Positions 5,199-10,477 of a stretch of DNA of 10,499 bases are shown piece after piece. How positions within the stretch are numbered: position 1 is the stretch's first letter; each line of letters opens with the position of its first letter. The stretch is from the NCBI GenBank assembly GCA_035438805.1, contig DAORJA010000038.1, positions 1-10,499 of the forward strand, in the 5' to 3' direction. This stretch comes from UBA922 sp035438805 (GTDB lineage: Bacteria; Patescibacteriota; Patescibacteriia; Magasanikbacterales; UBA922). The notes below the pieces were generated by a model that searched no databases, was not told the DNA's origin, and was given only the letters and a program-made list of their open reading frames with translations. Made by a program: the position numbers and the translations under genes.

Positions 5199-6281
5199 CT
5201 ATGGGGCTATGCCAAGTACTCGATTGTATATTTCAAGAATGTCCTTTGATTCTGCGGTTTTGAGCGTATGATGCATGGATGTAGCCAGAGATTTTGCGTA
5301 GTCTGGATTCCCGAGTATTTCCCGAATTTTTTTGGCAAGAAATAGTCCATCAGCAGTAAGCTCATTTACCAAGACTGCAGCACCTGCACGCTCAAGAAAT
5401 CGAACGTTTTCCACCTGATGTCCTGGCTTTGGAATGATAATGCATGGTTTTCCCAATGCTGCAGCTTCGGTCAAGGTTCCAAATCCGCCTCGGCAGACAA
5501 TAATATCTGCGACAGCATACGCATCTTTCATTTCGCGTCCGAGAAATTGGTACACGCGATAATTAGGGAACAATTCAGCTGTTTTTACGACTGATTCTTG
5601 CGGACGCTCTTTACCTGATAAATGAATAATTTCTGCATGACTCCCGAGATGCGGTGTTGCCTCTGCAATCAATTGATTCACTTTGAGAGATCCTGTTCCT
5701 CCACCAAGAACCAATACCACAGGCAAGCGAGAGGTAAGATTAAACATTTTTCGCGCATGAGCACGATTTCCTTCAAAAATTTCTTTGCGCACTGGATTTC
5801 CCAGCCACACTGTTTTTTTTGCTGGAAACTCTTTGGTAATACCCTCAAGTGAGGTAGTGATCATTTTTGCAAGCGGTGTCATGAGTTTATTTGCGAGCCC
5901 TACTTCGACATCTTGCTGATGCACCCACGTAGGAATACCGAGAAGCCATGCAGCACTGTGCACCGGAACAGATACGAATCCCCCAGCAGTAATACAGATA
6001 TCGGGATTTTCTTTAAGTAAAATTCTAATTGATTGAAAAAAACCTACTACCACGCGTACTACATCAAATATATTCAGAAACGAAAAATACCTGCGAAATT
6101 TACCTGCTGTAATCGGATAAAATGGAAGACGATGTTCTTCTATCAATTGGCGTTCAGGACCACCAGATGTTCCTATCCATACAAATGAAGACTCCGCATC
6201 TTTTTCTAGAACTACGTCTTTGATGGCGAGCAAGGGAGTCACTGGACCCAATGTTCCACCACCGGAAAATAATATCTTCAT
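5199..6281 (-). CDS. murG: UDP-GlcNAc:lipid I N-acetylglucosaminyltransferase MurG
   Basis: MurG adds GlcNAc from UDP-GlcNAc to lipid I on the inner face of the membrane, giving lipid II for peptidoglycan. The 360-residue length is normal, with two Rossmann domains. N-terminal glycine loop GGGTLGPVTP is at about 7-16, TAGGFVSVPV (98-107), and the acceptor-side HQQDVEVGLANKL (121-133) where other MurGs have HEQN..PG..N. The second domain has GGGTGSLKVN (193-202) and the UDP-GlcNAc site CRGGFGTLTEAAALGKPCIIIP (263-284) with HQVEN (288-292). The histidine of the usual GGTGGH loop is replaced by proline, and the second glycine loop lacks the usual GGSQGA form; I associate such changes with CPR MurGs. 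It lies 11 bases downstream of ftsW in a remnant division/cell-wall cluster. No Shine-Dalgarno is seen. Confidence 0.96.
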   Translation of the reverse strand: MKILFSGGGTLGPVTPLLAIKDVVLEKDAESSFVWIGTSGGPERQLIEEHRLPFYPITAGKFRRYFSFLNIFDVVRVVVGFFQSIRILLKENPDICITAGGFVSVPVHSAAWLLGIPTWVHQQDVEVGLANKLMTPLAKMITTSLEGITKEFPAKKTVWLGNPVRKEIFEGNRAHARKMFNLTSRLPVVLVLGGGTGSLKVNQLIAEATPHLGSHAEIIHLSGKERPQESVVKTAELFPNYRVYQFLGREMKDAYAVADIIVCRGGFGTLTEAAALGKPCIIIPKPGHQVENVRFLERAGAAVLVNELTADGLFLAKKIREILGNPDYAKSLATSMHHTLKTAESKDILEIYNRVLGIAP

Positions 6282-6292
6282 AATATATGATT

Positions 6293-7408
6293 TTAATTTT
6301 TTGCGTATCTACTTACATTGACCACAATACCTAATGCTGCCATACCGATCATGAGCGCAGTCCCCCCATGACTTACAAATGGCAAGGGGACCCCCGTCAA
6401 AGGCATAATTCCAACCATTGCTCCCACATTCATAAACGTCTGAATACCAATCCAGCTCATAATTCCCAGAACTAAATATTGTCCAAAATCATCTGGTGAA
6501 CTACGTGCAATCGTAAATCCTCGATAAATCAACAACAAATACGCAACGAGGCAACCGACCATTACCACAAACCCAAGCTCTTCTGCAGCAACAGCAAAAA
6601 TACTATCCGCATGAACTTCGGGCAAATACTGAAATTTCTGTCGCGAATGCCCAAGTCCCAAACCTGTCCAACCACCAGTGCCAATTGCCAAAAACGCTTG
6701 ATTGATCTGATAGCCCTTACCTTCCGGATCAAGCTCAGGGTGAAGGAATGTCATAAATCGATTTGCGCGATAAGGTGCTGCAATAATCATAATTCCAAAC
6801 GCAACAATACCCAAGAGAAATATCACCATCAGATGACTCATTTTTGCACGAGCAAAAAAGAGCATGAGTATAATCAACGATCCCATGATAAACATTCCTC
6901 CGGTGTCTGGCTGAAGCGCAATAAATACTACAGGAATCAATGCGACACCAAAAATTGAAAGAAATCCCTGCACTCCTCTAATCCCCTTTCCTATAGTCGA
7001 CAATACCGCAGCAAGATAAATAACTAGCGCTAATTTTGCAGCTTCAATTGGTTGAAATGAAAAATTACCCAGCACAATCCAGCTATGCGCAAAGGTATTA
7101 TTATCAGAACCAATGCCTGGAATGAAAACCAGAATAAGCAAACATACAGATAAGGCAAAAATAGGAAGCGCATACTTTCTCCATACCGTATAATTGATAC
7201 GAGAAGTAACGAGAAATGCGACAACTCCTGGCAAAAAACCCAAGAAAAATTGTCGTTTAATAAAAAAGTAGGAGTCAGAAAATCTATCAATTCCAACAGC
7301 AACTCCAGCGGAACTTAATACCAAGAGCCCAAACAAAATAATTGCTGCGGCATAGCCGATAAAGACGTAATCAGCATGTTCACCGCTTACCGAAACACTC
7401 CGACGCAT
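6293..7408 (-). CDS. ftsW: Peptidoglycan glycosyltransferase FtsW (SEDS family)
   Basis: A polytopic SEDS protein of 371 residues with about ten membrane helices, which polymerises lipid II into glycan strands with a cognate class B penicillin-binding protein. Signatures are NFSFQPIEAAKLALVIYLA (115-133, where most have QPSE), QPDTGG (166-171), the GLGLGHSRQKFQYLPEVHADSIFAVAAEELGF block (249-280) with the catalytic-type aspartate D268, and PLTGVPLPFVSHGGTALM (336-353). FtsW is preferred over RodA because it is directly followed by murG, as in division/cell-wall clusters; motifs alone do not fully separate the two. S-to-I in QPSE and Y-to-H in FVSYGG are lineage-type substitutions. The ATG lies 30 bases after the stop of a small membrane protein, with no Shine-Dalgarno, so it is probably co-transcribed from the promoter at 7811-7839. 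Confidence 0.93.
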   Translation of the reverse strand: MRRSVSVSGEHADYVFIGYAAAIILFGLLVLSSAGVAVGIDRFSDSYFFIKRQFFLGFLPGVVAFLVTSRINYTVWRKYALPIFALSVCLLILVFIPGIGSDNNTFAHSWIVLGNFSFQPIEAAKLALVIYLAAVLSTIGKGIRGVQGFLSIFGVALIPVVFIALQPDTGGMFIMGSLIILMLFFARAKMSHLMVIFLLGIVAFGIMIIAAPYRANRFMTFLHPELDPEGKGYQINQAFLAIGTGGWTGLGLGHSRQKFQYLPEVHADSIFAVAAEELGFVVMVGCLVAYLLLIYRGFTIARSSPDDFGQYLVLGIMSWIGIQTFMNVGAMVGIMPLTGVPLPFVSHGGTALMIGMAALGIVVNVSRYAKN

Positions 7409-7438
7409 ATGCCAGGCTTTAGATATGAAGAAGTATGT

Positions 7439-7801
7439 TTAAATATTCAAAAAAACGACCAGAACACTTGAGATAACTACGTAGATATTGAGAATAACCC
7501 CGATCCCCACAAGTGCATACGAATAAAACCAATCTTTTCGATATAACACCCATCCGATCAAAAAATTAAGCACCAAGAGGCCTAATCCAATCAATGGAAC
7601 CAAGAATATCTGACCTCTTTCCCCTATCTGATCTACTCCGAATAGGATCGTATAATGCAAAAAAACCTGCTCAGCAGTGCGTGGAACTTGAAGAGCGAGC
7701 CAGCCCCATGAAAACACATTGAGCAGGATTCCTGTTATCATGAGTACAATAACGGGAATTTTCCTTATATATAGCTTGAGCGGGTATACGTGATACTCCA
7801 T
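7439..7801 (-). CDS. Hypothetical three-helix membrane protein, first gene of the ftsW-murG transcript
   Basis: I do not recognise a named family. The 120-residue protein starts MEYHVYPLKLYIRKI and has three likely membrane helices at about 15-38, 66-87 and 93-117, with an extended stretch between the first two (VPRTAEQVFLHYTILFGVDQIGERGQ). An ATG 22 codons further upstream was rejected because a TTGTCA-17-TATACT promoter lies between the two starts and would begin the transcript only about three bases before the ATG chosen here. It precedes ftsW by 30 bases in the same direction. Position suggests a link to the membrane or cell-wall machinery, but nothing in the sequence shows a function. 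Confidence 0.75.
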   Translation of the reverse strand: MEYHVYPLKLYIRKIPVIVLMITGILLNVFSWGWLALQVPRTAEQVFLHYTILFGVDQIGERGQIFLVPLIGLGLLVLNFLIGWVLYRKDWFYSYALVGIGVILNIYVVISSVLVVFLNI

Positions 7802-7810
7802 ATGCCCTAT

Positions 7811-7839
7811 AGTATACGTGGCGATGAGTGTCTTGACAA
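7811..7839 (-). promoter_or_regulatory. Promoter for the membrane protein-ftsW-murG transcript
   Basis: On the minus strand TTGTCA (7834-7839) and TATACT (7811-7816) are exactly 17 bases apart, each 5 of 6 to consensus. The predicted start is near 7804, so the mRNA would begin about three bases before the ATG at 7801 and be nearly leaderless. Its -35 shares the TTGACAA heptamer with the divergent rpmA promoter. Confidence 0.7.
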
Positions 7840-7861
7840 GAAAGAGGGAATGACGTATACT
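7833..7861 (+). promoter_or_regulatory. Promoter for rpmA
   Basis: TTGACA (7833-7838), a 17-base spacer and TATACT (7856-7861) match 11 of 12 consensus positions, one of the strongest promoters in the window. The predicted start is near 7868, with a 46-base leader to the rpmA ATG. The -35 is shared back to back with the minus-strand promoter, so one polymerase would exclude the other. Confidence 0.8.
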
Positions 7862-7913
7862 CTCCAAGCGTATTACATTTTAAACGAAATTAAACCCCCT
7901 TTACTTTTGTCCT

Positions 7914-8261
7914 ATGGCAACCAAAAAGGCGGGTGGTGCAGTGCGGCTTGGACGCGACTCCAATCCACAATACCTCGGCGTGAAAGTTGGCGATGGCCAA
8001 ATGGTTCGCCCAGGTATGATACTCGTAAGACAACGAGGTACTCGCATACACCCCGGAAACAATGTCCGTCGTGCAGTAGATGATTCTCTATTTGCAGTAG
8101 CATCTGGTACTGTAAAGTTCCAGACCAAAAAACGCACTCGTTTTGATGGAAAACTCAAAACTGCGAAATATGTTCATGTTCGCGATGCTGAAGCAATCTC
8201 AGTAGCAAAAGGAAAAGCAACTGCAAAAGCAAAGGCGAAAGCAACAAAGAAAAAGAAATAA
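7914..8261 (+). CDS. rpmA: 50S ribosomal protein bL27 with Lys/Ala-rich tail
   Basis: bL27 sits in the large subunit with its N-terminus reaching the peptidyl transferase centre. The 115-residue protein starts MATKKAGGAVRLGRDSNPQYLGVK, then shows the family core IVRQRGT-type strand (ILVRQRGTRIHPGNNV, 36-51) and DDSLFAVASGTVKF (56-69). The KKAGG start means there is no cleavable extension of the Firmicutes kind. It is longer than the usual 85-90 residues because of a low-complexity tail rich in K, A and T from about 98 to the end (repeats of KAKA, ending KKKK). In most bacteria rpmA follows rplU; here it is alone, with its own promoter and terminator. No Shine-Dalgarno precedes the ATG (the leader ends in CTTTACTTTTGTCCT). 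Confidence 0.96.
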   Translation: MATKKAGGAVRLGRDSNPQYLGVKVGDGQMVRPGMILVRQRGTRIHPGNNVRRAVDDSLFAVASGTVKFQTKKRTRFDGKLKTAKYVHVRDAEAISVAKGKATAKAKAKATKKKK

Positions 8262-8263
8262 CG

Positions 8264-8290
8264 AAATCCCGCGAAAGCGGGATTTTTGTT
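8264..8290 (+). terminator. Rho-independent terminator of rpmA
   Basis: AAATCCCGC (8264-8272) pairs perfectly with GCGGGATTT (8277-8285) around a GAAA tetraloop, followed by TTGTTTG. It starts two bases after the rpmA stop. Confidence 0.9.
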
Positions 8291-8314
8291 TGTAGAGAGA
8301 TTGAGTGATATACT
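8286..8314 (+). promoter_or_regulatory. Candidate promoter ahead of cassette B
   Basis: TTGTTT (8286-8291, 4 of 6) and TATACT (8309-8314, 5 of 6) are 17 bases apart. The predicted start is near 8321, at the very edge of the left repeat of cassette B. It lies outside the cassette, so it may be the original promoter of the HExxH gene at 8779, now separated from it by the insertion. The -35 overlaps the T-run of the rpmA terminator. Confidence 0.45.
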
Positions 8315-8321
8315 TAGGTTT

Positions 8322-8347
8322 ACGACTTACGATACATGGAACAATAT
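8322..8347. repeat. Terminal inverted repeat, cassette B (gene 5' side)
   Basis: Starts ACGACTTACGATACATGG and continues AACA, matching the reverse complement of 8745-8770 at 21 of the first 22 bases. The last four bases (ATAT) diverge from the CGAC of the other copies. Confidence 0.75.
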
Positions 8348-8372
8348 ACACAATAATACTAAATGAATTTCT

Positions 8373-8738
8373 ATGGAGGGGAAATTTCATGATAATTTGA
8401 AATTAAAAATTCATCAATTTGTAATGCACACATATAATGTAAGTAAGTCATTTCCGGGTTATGAAAAATTTGGTGCAACTTCACAACTTACGCGTGCGTC
8501 ACTCTCAGTAATGCTTAATTATGTTGAAGGATATGCTCGAAGAAGAGAAAAAGTAAAATTAAATTTTTATGAAATTAGTCACGGTTCACTCAAAGAATCA
8601 ACATACTTACTTTACTTTGGATACTGCCAAAAATGGATTGACGAGGTAGTGTATCGGAAAATTATTAAAGATGCTGAAGAAATTTCAAAAATGTTATGGT
8701 CGACTATTATTAGTATTGAAAGAAAGATAAATGAATAA
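8373..8738 (+). CDS. Four-helix-bundle protein (23S rRNA intervening-sequence protein family), copy B
   Basis: This 121-residue protein is the same length as copy A and identical at 88 of 121 positions by hand count, with no gaps. Identity is highest in RASLSVMLNYVEGYARR (about 41-57), KVKLNFYEISHGSLKES (60-76) and YRKIIKDAEEISKMLWS (94-110); the N-terminal helix and the last ten residues vary most. Family knowledge and the lack of enzyme motifs are as for copy A, so function is unknown beyond likely oligomeric, nucleic-acid-related roles. The ATG is followed at once by GAGGGG, as in copy A, and no Shine-Dalgarno precedes it. The stop lies six bases before the right-hand repeat, and the downstream HExxH gene starts eight bases after that repeat, so the two genes are probably on one transcript. 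Confidence 0.93.
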   Translation: MEGKFHDNLKLKIHQFVMHTYNVSKSFPGYEKFGATSQLTRASLSVMLNYVEGYARRREKVKLNFYEISHGSLKESTYLLYFGYCQKWIDEVVYRKIIKDAEEISKMLWSTIISIERKINE

Positions 8739-8744
8739 ATTTTA

Positions 8745-8770
8745 GTCGTGTTCCATGTGTCGTAAGTCGT
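8745..8770. repeat. Terminal inverted repeat, cassette B (HExxH gene side)
   Basis: Reads GTCGTGTTCCATGTGTCG followed by TAAGTCGT, the reverse complement of the shared repeat. It differs at only two of 26 bases from the mnmA-side repeat of cassette A. It ends eight bases before the next ATG. Confidence 0.78.
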
Positions 8771-8778
8771 AAAAATCT

Positions 8779-9585
8779 ATGCTACTTGAAGCCACCAAAC
8801 TAATCCTTACTTCAACCTTAATTCAAATTGCCATTGTCTTCGGACTTTTTTTTGTTCTTGGATTTATTCATTCGATTATTTACAAACTGACCATTCGATA
8901 TTTTTCTCATGTGTTTGGCTGGACAGGCATTATTGTCACAGGAGTCATTGGTACACCTATACATGAAATTTCGCATTGGCTCATGGCAAAAATATTCCGC
9001 CACCAGATACATTCGATGAGTCTATTTAGTCCTGACCGAAATTCTGGAAAGCTTGGGTATGTAGAGCATAGTTATGATCGACGGAGCGCGTATCAGAGCA
9101 TGGGTAATTTTTTTATTGGTTCATCCCCTATTACCTTCTGTTCAGCCGCACTGATTGCTCTCTTATATTTCTTTTTTGAAAACCCAACAGCGATTATCAC
9201 TCCATTAATTACACTTCCTCATACGCTCCACGAGTTTTTACAGGCATGGAGCACATCTTTTAGTAATGCATGGGCACAAATTGATTTAGGTAATTGGAAA
9301 TTCTGGGTATTCTTTTTCCTCTCACTCTCAATCGCACTGCACATGGCTCCAAGTTCATATGACCAGAGGACGATGTGGAAAGGATTTTTTCACATCTCAC
9401 TTCTCATGCTTCTTATAAATATTATTCTCACGCTTACCAAAGTTCCATATACTCAATTCCTTCTCTCACACGTAACACTTCTCTATACCTTTGCCTGGGT
9501 GCTCGTGTATGCAACCGGTGTTTCCTTATTATTCCTCATCCTTTCTTTTATTCTCTATAGCGTCAAAAGAATTTTTGTACGATAA
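8779..9585 (+). CDS. Polytopic membrane protein with HExxH motif, putative M50-like metalloprotease
   Basis: A 268-residue protein with about six hydrophobic segments (about 9-34, 46-60, 118-133, 172-188, 203-218 and 232-262). The HEISH sequence (62-66) lies at the end of a hydrophobic stretch, in GTPIHEISHWLMAKIF, which is how site-2-protease-like (M50 and relatives) enzymes place their zinc-binding HExxH. A loop with FSPDRNSGKLGYVEHSYDRRSAYQSMGNFFIGSSPI (83-118) follows; GNFFIGSSPI resembles the conserved region after the zinc site in such families. H188 and D195 in HMAPSSYD, at the end of a later helix, are possible further ligands. The classical NxxPxxxxDG motif is absent, so protease activity is an inference. 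The N-terminus has no Shine-Dalgarno and starts eight bases past cassette B. A perfect terminator follows. Confidence 0.75.
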   Translation: MLLEATKLILTSTLIQIAIVFGLFFVLGFIHSIIYKLTIRYFSHVFGWTGIIVTGVIGTPIHEISHWLMAKIFRHQIHSMSLFSPDRNSGKLGYVEHSYDRRSAYQSMGNFFIGSSPITFCSAALIALLYFFFENPTAIITPLITLPHTLHEFLQAWSTSFSNAWAQIDLGNWKFWVFFFLSLSIALHMAPSSYDQRTMWKGFFHISLLMLLINIILTLTKVPYTQFLLSHVTLLYTFAWVLVYATGVSLLFLILSFILYSVKRIFVR

Positions 9586-9587
9586 TA

Positions 9588-9628
9588 AAAACAACCCCGC
9601 CTCTCGCGAGAGGCGGGGGTGTTTTTTT
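9588..9628. terminator. Bidirectional terminator between convergent genes
   Basis: CCCCGCCTCTCG (9595-9606) and CGAGAGGCGGGG (9607-9618) form a perfect 24-base palindrome (the central bases would be the loop), flanked by an A-rich run on the left and TGTTTTTTT on the right that extend the pairing past one A-G mismatch. It can stop transcription both from the HExxH gene and from the minus-strand gene ending at 9639. Confidence 0.93.
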
Positions 9629-9638
9629 AATTCTCTGA

Positions 9639-10226
9639 TTAGTTTTCTGATTTCACCGGGATCTTTATGTCCAATGCTTTTTCGTATTGTGAAAGCTGAG
9701 ATGTCCATATATTTGCCGTTTGTTGCATATTTTCCATACCCGGCAGAGGAAGCAACGAAGGCAGAGGAATTTCAATCATATACACTCCATCCTCTTGTGC
9801 GACTGCACGTATCTCAGACACCGTAATAGGAACAGTCACATAGCCTGTTTTCCACCATGAAGAAACTGCAGAGTCACCACTCGCCGACCCGTACCACAAC
9901 ACAGCATAAATCGGTCCATCTGGTTTTTCTTCTTTTTTCTGTACAATAATAATATTTTTATTTGTCACACGAATCCAAGGACGAAGAATCCGAGTCCGTC
10001 TGGCACTTCGTGAAGTTACTGATATTCCTCCACCCGCAGTAATACCTACTGTTCGGTTTGGACGATCAGTCCCATACTCTAATTTTATTGGTTTTTCTTC
10101 GAATAGTTGTTTTTCATCAGGCTGGTATTTGAAATTGCTTAGTAACTTTGTTTTTCTGAAACGCACACTCATCACGACAAAAAATCCTATTACGAGACCA
10201 AATAATGCCCAGAAAAATGTACTCAT
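9639..10226 (-). CDS. Hypothetical membrane-anchored protein, 195 residues
   Basis: I do not recognise a family. One hydrophobic helix at the N-terminus (about 3-21, FFWALFGLVIGFFVVMSV) is followed at once by positive RFRKTK, so the helix is an uncleaved anchor and the large remainder most likely stays in the cytoplasm by the positive-inside rule. The rest is beta-rich and soluble-looking: PIKLEYGTDRPNRTVGITAGGG (46-67), a basic SRSARRTRILRPWIRV (72-87), KNIIIVQKKEEKPDGPIYAVLWYG (89-112), and a proline-rich PLPSLLPLPGM (154-164) before a helical tail. It starts 11 bases after the 79-residue gene in the same direction, so the two form a small operon ending in the bidirectional terminator. Confidence 0.75.
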   Translation of the reverse strand: MSTFFWALFGLVIGFFVVMSVRFRKTKLLSNFKYQPDEKQLFEEKPIKLEYGTDRPNRTVGITAGGGISVTSRSARRTRILRPWIRVTNKNIIIVQKKEEKPDGPIYAVLWYGSASGDSAVSSWWKTGYVTVPITVSEIRAVAQEDGVYMIEIPLPSLLPLPGMENMQQTANIWTSQLSQYEKALDIKIPVKSEN

Positions 10227-10237
10227 AGAGAAAACTG

Positions 10238-10477
10238 TTATAGCTTAAACGTAGCAATCATAGCCATTATCCGCGCACCTTCACGTTCTACCACTTCACC
10301 CTCATATTCTCCGCCATGCGCGGATGTTCCTTGGTAGCTTGGCTGTTTCTGATCCAGATGTAGATTTACCTGAAATCCACCTTCAAATTCTTCAATATAT
10401 GCATGAAACCGCGGGTACAGTGTTCTCCCATTGATCATTCGCATATAGCTTGTTTGTCCTGTATTCCTACCAACCAT
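10238..10477 (-). CDS. Small conserved-looking hypothetical protein, 79 residues
   Basis: A small soluble protein with a dense pattern of histidines and acidic residues: YPRFHAYIEEFEGGFQVNLH (21-40), then LDQKQPSYQGTSAHGGEYEG (41-60) and EVVEREGARI (61-70). The NLHLDQK and AHGGEYEG sequences look like those of short proteins I recall from CPR genomes, but I know no assigned function; H25, H40, H54 and E57 could form a metal site (inference). The start is uncertain. The ATG at 10477 has a -10-like TATGCT (10481-10486) only four bases upstream, which would make the mRNA leaderless. The methionine at 10444, with AGGA about 12 bases before it, is the alternative and would give 68 residues. It is followed after 11 bases by the membrane-anchored protein. 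Confidence 0.7.
   Translation of the reverse strand: MVGRNTGQTSYMRMINGRTLYPRFHAYIEEFEGGFQVNLHLDQKQPSYQGTSAHGGEYEGEVVEREGARIMAMIATFKL

Larger units (their letters stand above)
8322..8770 (+). mobile_element. Four-helix-bundle cassette B, bounded by inverted repeats
   Basis: A 449-bp unit bounded by inverted repeats at 8322-8347 and 8745-8770 (the first 22 bases match at 21 positions; three further flanking bases, TTT and AAA, also pair). It carries only the four-helix-bundle gene and is homologous to cassette A in ends and cargo but in the opposite orientation. No transposase or clear target duplication is seen. It separates a candidate promoter from the start of the HExxH membrane gene. Mobility is inferred. 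Confidence 0.6.

Noticed and set aside
7802..7867. Longer start for the small membrane protein upstream of ftsW
   Set aside because: The added 22 codons cover both elements of a TTGTCA-17-TATACT promoter on the same strand, so they would not be transcribed from it.
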